Shown: piece after piece, positions 8,503 to 20,252 of the stretch | Layout: the number at the start of each line of letters is the position of its first letter | Position numbering within the stretch: the stretch's first letter is position 1 | Source of the DNA: Deinococcus alpinitundrae | GTDB lineage: Bacteria > Deinococcota > Deinococci > Deinococcales > Deinococcaceae | DNA: 64,000 nt | Reading direction: 5' to 3' | NCBI RefSeq assembly: GCF_009982895.1 | Contig: NZ_WXZL01000014.1 | Location: 1-64,000, forward strand | The notes under the pieces: generated by a model | Told to the model about the DNA's origin: nothing | Databases searched by the model: none | Seen by the model: only the letters and a program-made list of their open reading frames with translations | Program-made: the position numbers and the translations under genes

Positions 8503-10035
8503 TCAGCGGACTGCCTGAAGCAACTTGCTGTACGCCCCCGCAAAAGCGTTCTGATCGATGGGTTTGCTGTCGTTGCCGGTGGCGCTCAGGCAAACGGTGC
8601 GGCCATCGTTGGTCGTGACCTGGGTGGTGAAGTTGAGCACGCCGCCCTCGCTGCCCCCCTTGAAGCTGACGGTCTTGAACAAGCTGGGATCGGCCACCCC
8701 GGAATTGACCTGCATCAGCGGCAGGACGGCGACCTCGTTCATCAGGGCGCACAGCGTCGTGACCGGCACGAACCATTCCAGTTGCGGCGACACCACCGCG
8801 TCCCCGGCAAACAGGCCCACGGATGGCAGGGGCGCGGTGGCTGCCTGCGCCAGTACTGCTCTCTTCTGGGTATCGTTCCCCTTCAGGTAGGCGTCCAGCA
8901 GCGCTTTGTTGGCCGGATTCTTGAGCGCGAAGAGGTCGCGGGTACTCGGTACTGCGCCCAGGCCCAGGCGCTGGCCCACGCCGTCTCTACCCACCAGCCG
9001 CAGCAAGACGTTGGTGGCGGTGTTGTCGCTCTGCGAGATCATCAAGGTGGCGAGCGTCTGCACCGTCAGCGGCGCGTTGTCGGGCCAGGTCTGCAAAAAT
9101 CCGCTGGGCAGCGCCTTGTCGCCCGCCTGCAAGGTCGTCACCTCGGACCACTGGTGCTGCCCGGTTTTGACCTGGGCCAGGAGTTCGGCCAGGATGCCCA
9201 GTTTGAAGGCCGACCCCACCGCCAGCTTGCTGTCTGGGCTGAGACTGCCCACTGTTTTGCCGTTTTCAATCACGACCACGCTGCTCTGCCCCGCCAATTT
9301 GCCAAACGCCGCCACCGCCTCGGCCAGATTGGGCTTCTGGGTGGGCACGCCCGCGCCCAGCAGCAACCCGGTGAAGCGGCCCTGCGCGTCCAGACTGGCC
9401 AGGTTGACCGACAAGGTGCCCTGCGCGAAGCGGGCCGTGAAGGTGCCGTTTGGCCCTGGCTCCACGCTCTGAAAGGCACCCAGACCGCTGCTGGCCGTCG
9501 CCAGAATCGGAGCGAGCTGCGCAGCCGGGACCTGACTGAGGAAGTCGGCGGAGAACCAATCGGGACTGAGCATTTTGGCCGAGAAGAGACGGGTGAGGGC
9601 CGCCTGGGGTGTCAGGCTGGCCGAGTTGGGCGCGGATTGGGTGGACACAGTCGGCACGCTGGCCTGCTGACCCCGAAGAAACAGGCTGGTGAACTGCCCC
9701 GCCGCGTTGAGCTGGGTTTCCACCGTCACGGTGCCGCCCGCATAGCGCAGCCGGTACTGGTTGCTGCCGAGATCGTCCACACCCTGAAGCGCCCCGAACT
9801 GGCTGGTAAAGCCCTGAAAGCCGCCAGCCACCTGCGGGAGCGCGCTGGCGAACGCCGGAACGAACCAACTGGCATTCACCTTCATCGCCGTCGCCAGGCG
9901 AGTCAGCGCAGCTTGCGGGGTGAGCGCGGGCGTGCTCTGGGCAGTGGTTGACGTGGTAGGCGCGGTGGTCTGGGCCAATGCCGCCGGGTTAAGCGTGAGA
10001 CCGAGCAGGGCCGACAGGAGAAGCGACTTGGACAT
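8503..10035 (-). CDS. secreted serine hydrolase, class A beta-lactamase fold, with two N-terminal repeats
   Basis: A 510-residue exported protein. A signal peptide spans about residues 1-21 (cleavage near NPAALAQ). Two related repeats of about 85 residues follow (from LTPQAALTRL at 39 and again at 141). The C-terminal 270 residues form a beta-lactamase-like serine hydrolase with SAFK (Ser275, Lys278), SDN (336-338) and a KGG box near 461 in place of KTG. It may be a penicillin-recognising or esterase enzyme. True beta-lactamase activity is not assured because the typical omega-loop Glu motif is not obvious. Start chosen at the ATG at 10035 just before the signal peptide, not the longer open frame to 10179. 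Confidence 0.8.
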   Translation of the reverse strand: MSKSLLLSALLGLTLNPAALAQTTAPTTSTTAQSTPALTPQAALTRLATAMKVNASWFVPAFASALPQVAGGFQGFTSQFGALQGVDDLGSNQYRLRYAGGTVTVETQLNAAGQFTSLFLRGQQASVPTVSTQSAPNSASLTPQAALTRLFSAKMLSPDWFSADFLSQVPAAQLAPILATASSGLGAFQSVEPGPNGTFTARFAQGTLSVNLASLDAQGRFTGLLLGAGVPTQKPNLAEAVAAFGKLAGQSSVVVIENGKTVGSLSPDSKLAVGSAFKLGILAELLAQVKTGQHQWSEVTTLQAGDKALPSGFLQTWPDNAPLTVQTLATLMISQSDNTATNVLLRLVGRDGVGQRLGLGAVPSTRDLFALKNPANKALLDAYLKGNDTQKRAVLAQAATAPLPSVGLFAGDAVVSPQLEWFVPVTTLCALMNEVAVLPLMQVNSGVADPSLFKTVSFKGGSEGGVLNFTTQVTTNDGRTVCLSATGNDSKPIDQNAFAGAYSKLLQAVR

Positions 10036-10099
10036 GCCTACGACTATGCGTGAACGAACCGGGACGTTCCTGAAGATGAGCTGCGGGTAAAGGCAAGCC

Positions 10100-10128
10100 A
10101 AAAAAGCGGCCCCGCTGAAGGGAGCCGC
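10100..10128 (-). terminator. intrinsic terminator after malate dehydrogenase
   Basis: On the minus strand, GCGGCTCC (10128-10121) pairs with GGGGCCGC (10113-10106), with one G-T pair, followed by six T residues. It lies 20 bases after the mdh stop codon. Confidence 0.88.
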
Positions 10129-10147
10129 CGATTGAATCGAGGTGATT

Positions 10148-11134
10148 TTACTTGACCAGGCCCAGCTCGCGCACCGCATCTCGCTCCTCGGTCAGTTCTT
10201 GGGCGGTGGCGTCCATCTTGATGCGGCTGAAATCGCTCACCGGCAACCCCTGGACGATGCTGTACTGACCACCCTTGACCGTCACCGGGAAGCCGTAGAT
10301 CAAGCCCTCCGGGACACCGTAGCTGCCGTCGCTGGGAATGCCCATACTGACCCACTCGCCCTCACGGGTGCCCAGCGCCCAGTCGCGCATATGATCGATG
10401 GCCGCGCTCGCCGCACTCGCCGCGCTGCTGGCTCCCCGCGCCTCGATGATGGCGGCTCCGCGCTTGGCGACGGTGGGAATGTACTCGGTTTCGTACCAGT
10501 TCTGATCGACCTGCTCCAGCGCAGGCTGGCCGTTCACGGTGGCCTGCGACAGATCAGGGTACTGGGTAGAGCTGTGGTTGCCCCAGATGGTGATGTTCCT
10601 GACCGCACTGACCGGCGCGCCGGTTTTGGCGGCGAGCTGCGAGATGGCGCGGTTGTGGTCGAGGCGCACCATCGCCGTGAACTGTTTGGCATCGAGCTTG
10701 GGGGCGTTTTGCTGGGCGATCAGGGCGTTGGTGTTGGCCGGGTTGCCGACCACCAGCACCTTCACGTTGCGGCTGGCGACCTCGGAGAGCGCCTCGCCTT
10801 GCGGCTTGAAGATGCCGCCGTTGGCCGAGAGCAGATCGCCGCGCTCCATACCCGCCTTGCGCGGCATCGCGCCGACCAGGAGGGCATAGTCAGCGTCCTT
10901 GAAGGCCACCATCGGATCGTCGCTGGTAACGACGCCGTGCAGCAGCGGGAAGGCTCCGTCGTTAAGTTCCATGACCACACCGCTGAGCGCCTTGAGGGCC
11001 GGGGTGACTTCCAGCAATTGAAGAATGACGGGCTGATCGGGGCCGAGCATGTCACCCGCGGCGATGCGAAACAGCAGGCTGTAGCCGATTTGTCCTGCTG
11101 CGCCGGTGACGGCCACACGTACAGGTTCGTTCAT
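10148..11134 (-). CDS. mdh: malate dehydrogenase
   Basis: NAD-dependent malate/oxaloacetate conversion in the TCA cycle, cytoplasmic. The 328-residue protein starts with the Rossmann motif [15 protein letters not shown] and carries the catalytic histidine in [11 protein letters not shown], typical of the Thermus-type MDH of about 328 residues. The start is set at the ATG at 11134 (MNEPVRVAV), which follows a GGGAGGAAT ribosome binding site. The open frame to 11296 has no homology-like sequence. It is a single gene with its own terminator. Metabolic context is good: isocitrate lyase and PEP carboxykinase are also in this window. Confidence 0.96.
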   Translation of the reverse strand: MNEPVRVAVTGAAGQIGYSLLFRIAAGDMLGPDQPVILQLLEVTPALKALSGVVMELNDGAFPLLHGVVTSDDPMVAFKDADYALLVGAMPRKAGMERGDLLSANGGIFKPQGEALSEVASRNVKVLVVGNPANTNALIAQQNAPKLDAKQFTAMVRLDHNRAISQLAAKTGAPVSAVRNITIWGNHSSTQYPDLSQATVNGQPALEQVDQNWYETEYIPTVAKRGAAIIEARGASSAASAASAAIDHMRDWALGTREGEWVSMGIPSDGSYGVPEGLIYGFPVTVKGGQYSIVQGLPVSDFSRIKMDATAQELTEERDAVRELGLVK

Positions 11135-11271
11135 ATTGATTCCTCCCAGGTCTTGCGAGCGTTTTGAATGCGGATTCATGCTACCCCACCCGGCCCGCCG
11201 AACAATTGACGGTTCCTTGACGGGTGACGCCCGGCAGCGAGCAACTCTGGCAAGTCCAGCACAAATTCGAG

Positions 11272-11312
11272 CCAAACGAAACCGCTCCACCCTCACGCGG
11301 AGAGTGGAGCGG
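11272..11312 (-). terminator. intrinsic terminator after rplS
   Basis: CCGCTCCAC (11282-11290) and GTGGAGCGG (11304-11312) form a perfect 9-bp stem. Read on the minus strand, it is followed by TTTCGTTTGG, as expected for termination downstream of L19. Confidence 0.85.
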
Positions 11313-11328
11313 TCGCAGAGCAGTGATC

Positions 11329-11952
<624 letters not shown>

Positions 11953-12099
11953 AGTCTCTCCTCTGCGCTGGCGGACCGCACCACTTCCCGCCTGAGGCGA
12001 GCAGATGCGTTCACAGTCACGGTTCCCGCTCTTTTTCGCTCCCGGCCTTCGCCGGGGCAACTTCAGGAGTATAGCGGCAAAAGGGCCTCAGGTAAAGCG

Positions 12100-14163
12100 C
12101 TACTTCTTGCCAGGTTTTTGTAGGAAGTAATCGTCGTCGCCCAGGTAAAGCCATTCGGTATCGGGCTGGCCGCTCTTGGTGAGCTGCGGCAGCATGGCGA
12201 ACTTCTTCTCGACGCGCCCGTCGTCATAGCTCAGGGTCAGGGTGTTGCCGCTGAGGGTGTACTTCCCGCCGTTCTGGCGCTCGCTGCTCGACGACACGCC
12301 GCCGGTCACGTCGCCAAGTGAGGTGCCGGTGGTGGTCGTGGTGATCGACACGCCGCCCGACGCCTCACGCCGGAAGCGCCCGTCCTTGCCGAATTTCAGC
12401 ACCGTCTCGAAGATGCCGCCGCCGGTGCCGCCGGGCGCGCTGAACACGCTGGTCGATTTGTAATCGCCCGCCAGCTTGAGGTCCTTCAGGGGGCGCACCG
12501 GCTCCAGCTTCTCACCGTCCAGCCTGAGGACACCGCCTTTTTGCTGAAACGGCACGGGCTTGTCGCTGCCGATGGTGATCTGGCCGCTTCCGAGCCTGTA
12601 CACCTCGCAGATCGGCAGGCCGTTGGGAAAGATGCGGGTGCAGTCGGCATCAGCCAGCGACGTGTCGGGGTCGCCCGTGAAAACGTAACCGTTCTTGGAG
12701 AACATGTAAAAGTCGCGCACCATCTGGATGCCGCCGCCGACCTGCACCTGCTGGCGCTGCAATGAGTACGCCCCCGTCAGCCCACCCGTGCCCTTGGGTG
12801 GAGCCGGGGCCTTGCCCGCGCCGTATTTGAGCGGCAGGGTCGGCTTGACCACCACCAGGCATTTCATGGCCCTGAAGCTGAATTCGCGCTCACCGAGATC
12901 GTCTTCCGAGTAGCTGGCGTGGGTGTCGTCGAGTGGGCCGCCTGTGAAGTCCACACTGGAAAAGTCGTTGCTCTGATCGCCGAGAATATCGGCGCTGTAC
13001 TTGCCGCCGCTGCCCTTGTAGCGGTAGGCCCGCTCCGCCAGCACCTCCAGCGTGCCCTGGTCGGTGTTCTTGCCGTCGCTGCTGCGGCAGGCGTACTTGC
13101 CGATCTGCGGGTCCTTGCGCCTGAAGCCGAGCTGGGCCAGGGCGTCGCGGGGGCCACGCTGGTAACATTCCAGACTCAGGGTGCGGTCGTCTTTGAGCGG
13201 GTAGCGGTAGAGCTTGATGTTCTGGCCGTACTCACGGTCCCTGCCCCAGAAGAGGGTGGCGCTGTCCACACTGGCCAGCGGTCCGGTCTTGAACTGTACG
13301 TCGTAGAAGACACTGCCCTTCTTAGTGGTAAAAGTGCCCGCCGAGGCCGTCTTGCCGGTGACGACCCGGTACTGGGTCTGGTTCAGGATCTGCAGCTTGA
13401 ACACCGGGGTTTGGTACTTGTCGCTGCTGAGGTCGGGATAGCAGGAAAACTCGTCGGGAATCGGTTGCTTTTCCGGGTCGAAGCCGCCCGCCACCAGCTT
13501 GGCCAGATTGGGCACCGGCAGGCTGACGGCGGGCTGGGTGCCAGGTGGGGTCGTCTGAGGTGGCGTTTTGGTCGGCGGGGGTTTGGTGGGGGGGGGAGCG
13601 GTGGCCGTCCCGCTTGCTTTAGGGGTCCCGAACGTCACCGAGCCTGCCAGAGCGGTCACAGCAGGCTCGTACTTCTGGAAGGTGGATAGGCTCGATGCCG
13701 TGTAGACCAGGATTTCCAGACGGCCCGGCGGGTTGGCGGCCACGTAGTAGAGATAAAGCGGCTGCCCCGAAGCGTTCTGAAACACTGCTGCCTGGGCGAT
13801 CAGCGCCACGCCGTTCTGGTCCTTGTCGGGCACAGCCTTGGAGCGGCTGAGCAGTGTGTACCCGGTCGGCCCGGTTTTGCTGAGCTGATCGAAGGCGGCG
13901 GCAAAATCGCCCTTGAAGTCGCTGCCCTTGGAAAGCGTGATCAGGGCCACCTCACCGGCAGCCAGGTTCGGCGGCTTGAGGCTGAGGGTGCTTGCGGAGG
14001 GCTGCGCTGTCCAGCCCGGCGGCGGCGTGTAGGTGAGGTCGCCGAAAGTCTCGGCCCCGGCCCACCCGGCGCAGAGGGTCAACAGCCCCAGTGCCAAGGG
14101 GATGGACATTTTGCCGGTCGCCTTCTTAATGAACGGGCCCTCTGTTCGTCGGTTTGGTCGCAC
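12100..14163 (-). CDS. large secreted protein of unknown function, PsbP/DcrB-like N-terminal domain
   Basis: A 687-residue exported protein that I do not recognise as a whole. Domains in order: a long signal peptide ending near GWAGAETFG; a domain of about 150 residues resembling the PsbP/DcrB fold (TYTPPPGWTAQPS); a Pro/Thr-rich linker; then about 450 residues with repeated beta-rich segments and several cysteines (EFSCYPDLSS, KYACRSSDGK, MKCLVV). Start chosen at the GTG at 14163 because AGGAGG precedes it by six bases on the minus strand. The ATG at 14109 would remove the basic part of the signal and has no good site. Its linker region contains a run of nine G (13588-13596). Confidence 0.7.
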   Translation of the reverse strand: MRPNRRTEGPFIKKATGKMSIPLALGLLTLCAGWAGAETFGDLTYTPPPGWTAQPSASTLSLKPPNLAAGEVALITLSKGSDFKGDFAAAFDQLSKTGPTGYTLLSRSKAVPDKDQNGVALIAQAAVFQNASGQPLYLYYVAANPPGRLEILVYTASSLSTFQKYEPAVTALAGSVTFGTPKASGTATAPPPTKPPPTKTPPQTTPPGTQPAVSLPVPNLAKLVAGGFDPEKQPIPDEFSCYPDLSSDKYQTPVFKLQILNQTQYRVVTGKTASAGTFTTKKGSVFYDVQFKTGPLASVDSATLFWGRDREYGQNIKLYRYPLKDDRTLSLECYQRGPRDALAQLGFRRKDPQIGKYACRSSDGKNTDQGTLEVLAERAYRYKGSGGKYSADILGDQSNDFSSVDFTGGPLDDTHASYSEDDLGEREFSFRAMKCLVVVKPTLPLKYGAGKAPAPPKGTGGLTGAYSLQRQQVQVGGGIQMVRDFYMFSKNGYVFTGDPDTSLADADCTRIFPNGLPICEVYRLGSGQITIGSDKPVPFQQKGGVLRLDGEKLEPVRPLKDLKLAGDYKSTSVFSAPGGTGGGIFETVLKFGKDGRFRREASGGVSITTTTTGTSLGDVTGGVSSSSERQNGGKYTLSGNTLTLSYDDGRVEKKFAMLPQLTKSGQPDTEWLYLGDDDYFLQKPGKK

Positions 14164-14330
14164 CTGTCGCCTCCTGAAGCGCTCGAACGCTGCCTCCAAG
14201 CCTAACCGAGCCTGAAAAACGGCGGCCCAGAAAACCCGCCTCGACCGCGACACGTTTCTTAATGGTCGCCAGCACACCTATGCACCGGCAGCCGGGCCTG
14301 AAGTGTGCCGGGCCGGGGAGTGGGGCGCAG

Positions 14331-14359
14331 TTGACAATGCCGGGGGGCGCGGCTATCCT
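14331..14359 (+). promoter_or_regulatory. sigma-70-type promoter for the tRNA operon
   Basis: TTGACA (14331-14336) and TATCCT (14354-14359) are separated by exactly 17 bases. The first tRNA starts 36 bases after the -10 box. This is the clearest housekeeping promoter in the window. Confidence 0.85.
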
Positions 14360-14394
14360 TTAACCCGCTGCGAGAGCGGCGAAAGTGCCACGCT

Positions 14395-14470
<76 letters not shown>

Positions 14471-14472
14471 GC

Positions 14473-14548
<76 letters not shown>

Positions 14549-14557
14549 CACACCAAA

Positions 14558-14582
14558 CCTCGCCACTCTGGCGGGGTTTTTT
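14558..14582 (+). terminator. intrinsic terminator of the tRNA operon
   Basis: CCTCGCC and GGCGGGG (one G-T pair) form the stem with a 5-base loop, followed by six T residues. It begins ten bases after tRNA-Phe. Confidence 0.9.
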
Positions 14583-14602
14583 GTTGGAACGGCAGCAACA
14601 AA

Positions 14603-14628
14603 GAAAAGCCCCACTGGAAGGCTTTTCC
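14603..14628 (-). terminator. intrinsic terminator after isocitrate lyase
   Basis: GAAAAGCC (14603-14610) and GGCTTTTC (14620-14627) form an 8-bp stem. On the minus strand it lies 16 bases after the aceA stop and runs into a T-rich stretch (CTTTTCTTTG). Confidence 0.75.
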
Positions 14629-14643
14629 GGTGCTCCACGAGCT

Positions 14644-15972
<1,329 letters not shown>

Positions 15973-16391
15973 GGCGGCTCCTTTGGGGTGAAGAAAACCT
16001 GGGCGAACAGAGCCGTTCTCCGCCCGCGCCGGTCTTCTTTTGATGCCCCATGCTGGCAGAGCCGCGCCGCGCCGGAGGGTGTTGTATTCGTGCTCAGCGG
16101 CGGTGTTCGCCACAGACCATACACCGGGAAAGTGGTGTACCCCACCGCAGGAGTACACCACCCAGGACAGATTGAGTTATCTCAGAACTTCTTCTTTCCA
16201 CACTGTTTCTATTGACCCTGGCAACGGCGCATGCGCTCCACCCCGGCGGGGACGTGAGCCATATGGAGCCATTACGCCAGTGAAATGAAATCGCCGCCCG
16301 GCTCGTTACCGGGGCGAGTGGGGCGAACAAAGAGCCGATTCAGTACCGAGCGCATCGCCACCAGGAGATTCATGCCCCATACACCAGCTCC
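15973..16391. other. 419-base gap between aceA and ruvX
   Basis: No gene seen. The right part (about 16170-16391) is the region downstream of ruvX, and the left part is the aceA leader and promoter region. Apart from the inverted repeat described separately (16119-16161), I see only a CCATATGG palindrome at 16258-16265 and no clear terminator for ruvX. Confidence 0.6.
16119..16161. promoter_or_regulatory. inverted-repeat operator candidate upstream of aceA
   Basis: GTGGTGTAC (16132-16140) and GTACACCAC (16153-16161) are perfect 9-base arms with a 12-base spacer. A third half-site, ATACACC, lies at 16119-16125. The block is about 150-190 bases before the aceA start. A related repeat precedes pckA (61341-61369). 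Confidence 0.55.
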
Positions 16392-16808
16392 CTACGGCGC
16401 ATCTGATTGGAGCCGGGCCACATAGCCCTGCACGTACAGTTCCAGAATCTGCACGGCGGCGGCCTCATCGAGGTCGGTTGCGCCGAGTTCGCGGGCGCGG
16501 CGGGTGGTGAAGCGCTCGTCCTGGTACACCACCTGCGCTCCAGCGCGCACCAGGTCGGTGCCGAACGAGCGGATGCGGTCTGCTGCCGGACTCGGCAGGC
16601 CGTCGGTCCTGAGCGGCAGCCCCAGCACCAGCGCCGACGCGCCCTCCTGCCGCTGCTTGTGCAAGATGGCCTTGATGTCGTTCTTGAGGCGGGTGCGCTC
16701 AAAGCTGCCGCGCCCGAACACCAGTGCGCCGTGGTTGACTGCATAGCCCACCATGCTCTTGCTGACATCCAGCGCGAGGAAGGTGGGCAGGGTGGGGGGA
16801 GCCGTCAC
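16392..16808 (-). CDS. ruvX: RuvX/YqgF family Holliday-junction resolvase-like nuclease
   Basis: An RNase H-fold protein of 138 residues. Family motifs are LALDVSKSMVG with the first acidic residue (Asp14), LGLPLRTDG, YQDERFTTRRA and DEAAAVQILELY near the end. YqgF proteins are implicated in 16S rRNA 3' maturation and in resolving recombination intermediates. Both roles are known for the family and neither can be decided here. The GTG start at 16808 follows TAAACT (minus strand, 16816-16821) by seven bases, a leaderless arrangement. Era, another 16S rRNA maturation factor, is the next gene upstream on the same strand (79-base gap). Confidence 0.88.
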   Translation of the reverse strand: MTAPPTLPTFLALDVSKSMVGYAVNHGALVFGRGSFERTRLKNDIKAILHKQRQEGASALVLGLPLRTDGLPSPAADRIRSFGTDLVRAGAQVVYQDERFTTRRARELGATDLDEAAAVQILELYVQGYVARLQSDAP

Positions 16809-16887
16809 GACGAGGAGTTTAGAGCATGGCCGGGCGAGGAGTGCAGGCTCGTGCGTGCGGGATTCACATTAAAGTCTGGACTCTGGG

Positions 16888-17814
16888 TTACTCGTAGCCC
16901 AGTTCGCGCAGCGCCTCCACATCCTCGCGCCAGCCGTTGATCACGATGACTTCCAGGCCCAAGTACACCTTATGGTTCAGAAAGACTTCGAGCTGCTTGC
17001 GGGCGGCCTGGCCGATCTCACGCAGCTGCTTGCCGCCTGCGCCGATGACCATGCCCTTGTGGGCGTTCTTTTCCACGATGATCTCGCCCTCGATGCGCTG
17101 CAATCCGTCGTCGCGCTCGGTCCAGGTGTTGACACGGGTGGCCACTGCGTAGGGCAGCTCGTCGCGCAGCTTTTTCATGGCCTCCTCGCGGATGATCTCG
17201 GCGGCCCACTGTTCGCGGCTCTGGTCGCTGCTTGCGCCGCGCGGAAAGAAGAAGGGATTTTCCGGCAGCTCGGTGATCAGCTGGTCGCGCAGCGCCTGCA
17301 CCTGGGCCGGGCTGTTCTGGGCACTGAGCATGACTTCACCGAGTTCCTCACGGCCTTCCAGCAGGGCGCGGTAGAGCTTCATAGCCTCGTCGGGGTACTT
17401 GGCCACATCGAGTTTGTTGCCCACCAGCGTCAGCGGCTTGGGCAACTCGCGAATCTGGCGGGCGACCATCTTGTCCTCGTCGGTGGGCGGGTGGCGCAGA
17501 TCGACGACCCACACCACCGCGTCCACGTCGGCCAGCGCGGTGTTGACTTCCTGGTTCATGTACTTGCCCATGGCGTCCTTGGGCTTGTGGATGCCGGGCG
17601 TGTCCACGAACACCAGCTGCGCCTCGTCGGTGGTGTAGATGCCGCGCACGCCCTTGCGGGTGGTCTGCGGGCGCGGGCTGGTGGGGGCCACCTTGACCCC
17701 CAGAAAGGCGTTGAGCAGGGTACTTTTGCCCACATTGGGCTTGCCGATGATCGCCACGAACCCGGAATGGGTGGGCGCGTCGGTGCGAGAAGAAAAATCC
17801 GTCATAAGGGGCAT
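16888..17814 (-). CDS. era: GTPase Era
   Basis: Essential GTPase that binds the 3' end of 16S rRNA during 30S maturation. The 308-residue protein has G1 [10 protein letters not shown]3 DTPG, G4 NKLD and a C-terminal KH domain with [11 protein letters not shown], all in the usual order. Length is typical (about 300). Two in-frame ATGs (17814 and 17805) are three codons apart and neither has a clear ribosome binding site, so the start is uncertain by three residues. Its neighbour ruvX on the same strand is also linked to rRNA processing. Confidence 0.96.
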   Translation of the reverse strand: MPLMTDFSSRTDAPTHSGFVAIIGKPNVGKSTLLNAFLGVKVAPTSPRPQTTRKGVRGIYTTDEAQLVFVDTPGIHKPKDAMGKYMNQEVNTALADVDAVVWVVDLRHPPTDEDKMVARQIRELPKPLTLVGNKLDVAKYPDEAMKLYRALLEGREELGEVMLSAQNSPAQVQALRDQLITELPENPFFFPRGASSDQSREQWAAEIIREEAMKKLRDELPYAVATRVNTWTERDDGLQRIEGEIIVEKNAHKGMVIGAGGKQLREIGQAARKQLEVFLNHKVYLGLEVIVINGWREDVEALRELGYE

Positions 17815-17880
17815 TGTCTCACGGCGGGCTGGGCGAAATGCTGGCCCCGTGACCTCTCGGGCGCTGCCTCGCTTCGGTCC

Positions 17881-19188
17881 TTACTCGGCCATGCGCTGCC
17901 GGATGTGGTTGATATCCCAGCCGGTCAAGTTGGCGAGCGTCTGGGCCTGCAGCTCAGCGCGGCGTTTGAGGCTGGCCTGATACCCCTGGCTGGCGGCGCA
18001 GGTTTTGGTGCTTTTGGCCTCGTGGCGCAGGATGTAGCGGCCCTGGAAGGTCTGTTGGTTGTCGGTCAGTTTGAAGTGCAGATCCTCGGGAAAGGTGGCG
18101 CGGGTGTAACGCACATGCAGCCGGGTCAGGAAGACGGGCTTGGCCTGCTGACTGGGCCCCTGCCCCGCTGCGGGCAGCGGCACCGGCGGGCCGCCGAAGC
18201 CTTCCTGCTGATTCCAGAACACCCCCGCTTGCTTCAGCTCGGCGGCGGTGGGCGGCTCACCCGCACAGGGATCGCAGTTGTTGGTGTTCCAGGCGTATTC
18301 GAGAAGGGCCACGCTCTTGCCCTCACGCTCGTAGGCTTTGCGGAACACGTGGCGGTAAAACGAGGCGAACTGATCCTTGATGAGCATCGGCACCTCCTTG
18401 TCGGTGGGCACCGGAGCCGTGCGGTAGTTGCTGGTTTCCACCCGGCCATACGGCGAGAGCAGGTACACCGTCAGGTCCTGCTCGCCGGGCGAGTTGAGCG
18501 TGCCGAGGCGAATCGGCAGCATGAACTTCTCGGAGGTATACGACAAGACGATGGGGTTGAGAAAGCCGCCGCCACTCTTGTCGAAGCGCTCCATATTGAC
18601 CCGCACCACGAAAAACTTCATACCGCCCTTGATGTAGCCGCCCAGCAACTCGTCGGCTCCGGCAGGCAGCTTGTAGCCCTCGGCGCGCAGGTAGGTGGCC
18701 AGGCCGGTTTGCTGCTTGGCACTGAGAATCACGATGTCGTACTCGCCCACCTGGTAGCTGGCCTCGATCTTGACGCCGAGGGCGTCGGCGCGGGCGGCGT
18801 TGGCAGATTGCGGAGCCGGAACCGCACTCGGCCTCGCCATATCCTCCATCATCACAGGCGCGCAGGGGTCCTCGTCGAAGTACTCCACCAGCCTGGGAGC
18901 GCTGTAGGCGTCGAGCTTCTTGATGATGCTGGGGTCGCCGATGCTCAGGTCTTCGCGCTTCGGCACCACCGGAATCGGCACGATGCGGGCAAAGTCTTTG
19001 GCGTCGCCCTGATAGTCGTTCATCATGGTAAACACGCTGCGGTTGCCGTCACGGGCGATGACCACCTGATTGCTGCGGTTAAACAGCTTGGTGTCGCCCT
19101 TGGCCACAAAAAAACCGCAGAAGCCCAACGCCGACGACGCCAGGGCGAAGCTGAGCAGGGTGGTGGTGCGCCGCCTGAGTCGTTTCAT
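17881..19188 (-). CDS. DUF2330 domain-containing exported protein
   Basis: A 435-residue protein with an N-terminal signal or membrane anchor (about residues 8-30, TTTLLSFALASSALGFCGFF) and the DUF2330 pattern: FNRSNQVVIARDG, the MMNDYQGDAKDFARIVPIP segment and a Cys-containing WNTNNCDPCAGEPP. The family has no assigned function; members are secreted or membrane-linked. The ATG at 19188 follows GAGAGG on the minus strand. The divergent YebC gene starts 199 bases away. No enzyme motif is visible. Confidence 0.85.
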   Translation of the reverse strand: MKRLRRRTTTLLSFALASSALGFCGFFVAKGDTKLFNRSNQVVIARDGNRSVFTMMNDYQGDAKDFARIVPIPVVPKREDLSIGDPSIIKKLDAYSAPRLVEYFDEDPCAPVMMEDMARPSAVPAPQSANAARADALGVKIEASYQVGEYDIVILSAKQQTGLATYLRAEGYKLPAGADELLGGYIKGGMKFFVVRVNMERFDKSGGGFLNPIVLSYTSEKFMLPIRLGTLNSPGEQDLTVYLLSPYGRVETSNYRTAPVPTDKEVPMLIKDQFASFYRHVFRKAYEREGKSVALLEYAWNTNNCDPCAGEPPTAAELKQAGVFWNQQEGFGGPPVPLPAAGQGPSQQAKPVFLTRLHVRYTRATFPEDLHFKLTDNQQTFQGRYILRHEAKSTKTCAASQGYQASLKRRAELQAQTLANLTGWDINHIRQRMAE

Positions 19189-19386
19189 CGCAGACCTCTC
19201 AGAGTAGAGCCGGAAGAAGGGAGCGCAACCAATGGACCACGGACGAAAAACCAGCCGGGGAGGGAGGGTGGGCCGTTTCATCTGAGCATAATCTTGGGTG
19301 AGAAGCCAGCGCCGCGCGGCCCTGCCTGCACCGCCCTGGGATCCCGGCGGGGTCGCCCGGCCCGATGAGCTAAACTGCTTGCCGAC

Positions 19387-20121
19387 ATGGCAGGACACAG
19401 CAAATGGTCACAAATTAAGCGCAAGAAAGGGGCCAACGACAAAAAGCGTTCGGCCACCATCAGCAAGCATCTCCGGGCGATCACGGCAGCCGTCCGCTCC
19501 GGCGGCAGTGGCGACCCGTCAGGCAATCTCAGCTTGAAAAACGCCATGGCCGCCGCCAAGACCGACAACGTACCGGTGGACAACATCGACAGCGCCATCA
19601 AGCGGGCCATCAGCGTCGGCGAGGGCGCAGCCGATTACAAGGAGGCGGTCTACGAGGGCTACGGCCCCGGCGGCACCGCCATCTATATTGAGACGCTGAC
19701 CGACAACCTCAACCGCACGGTGGCCGAAGTACGCAGTGTGTTTACCAAGAAGGGCGGCAGCATGGGCAACAGCGGCTCTGTGGCCTGGCAATTCGAGAAC
19801 AAGGGCGTGGTGTACTTGCCTGAAAACTCCGAGGCCGCCCAGGAAGCCGCCATCGAACTGGGCGCGGAAGACATGCAGGAAAGCGAGGATGGGCTGGAGA
19901 TCAGCACCGCGCCGGGTGACCTCTACGCCGTCTCGGAGGGCCTGACGGGGCGCGGCTTCACAGTGGAAAGCGCCCAGCTTGCCCGCATTCCCAGCAACAC
20001 GGTGGCGGTCAGCGGCGACGACACCCGCAAGCTGATGACCCTGATCGAGGCGCTCGAGGACCTCGACGATGTGCAGAACGTGTACTCGAATGCCGAGTGG
20101 CCGGAAGACGAGGGAGCCTGA
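19387..20121 (+). CDS. YebC/PmpR family protein
   Basis: A 244-residue protein with the canonical start [19 protein letters not shown] and the three-domain YebC layout. Family members act as DNA-binding regulators or, as more recent work on the family suggests, as translation factors that help at proline stretches. The sequence does not decide between these. Length is normal (about 245). A TAAACT box lies ten bases before the ATG with no ribosome binding site. It is followed by a separate Rrf2 regulator gene 131 bases downstream. Confidence 0.95.
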   Translation: MAGHSKWSQIKRKKGANDKKRSATISKHLRAITAAVRSGGSGDPSGNLSLKNAMAAAKTDNVPVDNIDSAIKRAISVGEGAADYKEAVYEGYGPGGTAIYIETLTDNLNRTVAEVRSVFTKKGGSMGNSGSVAWQFENKGVVYLPENSEAAQEAAIELGAEDMQESEDGLEISTAPGDLYAVSEGLTGRGFTVESAQLARIPSNTVAVSGDDTRKLMTLIEALEDLDDVQNVYSNAEWPEDEGA

Positions 20122-20209
20122 GCACTCAGGCGTCCGGGACACCGAAGTCAGTCTTGTTCAGGTTTAGCGCGGGATGCAGTCGAACAGGGGCAACCTCGCG
20201 GCTGGCCGA

Positions 20210-20232
20210 CTGAACTGTCCAAGCTCAGTCAA
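20210..20232. promoter_or_regulatory. weak dyad upstream of the Rrf2 gene
   Basis: CTGA-N15-TCAA just upstream of the -10-like box TAAGCT (20240-20245). The same TGA-N15-TCA spacing occurs before the SsuA-like gene at 28156. It could be an autoregulatory site, but the arms are short. Confidence 0.25.
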
Positions 20233-20252
20233 CAAGCGCTAAGCTGACCCGA

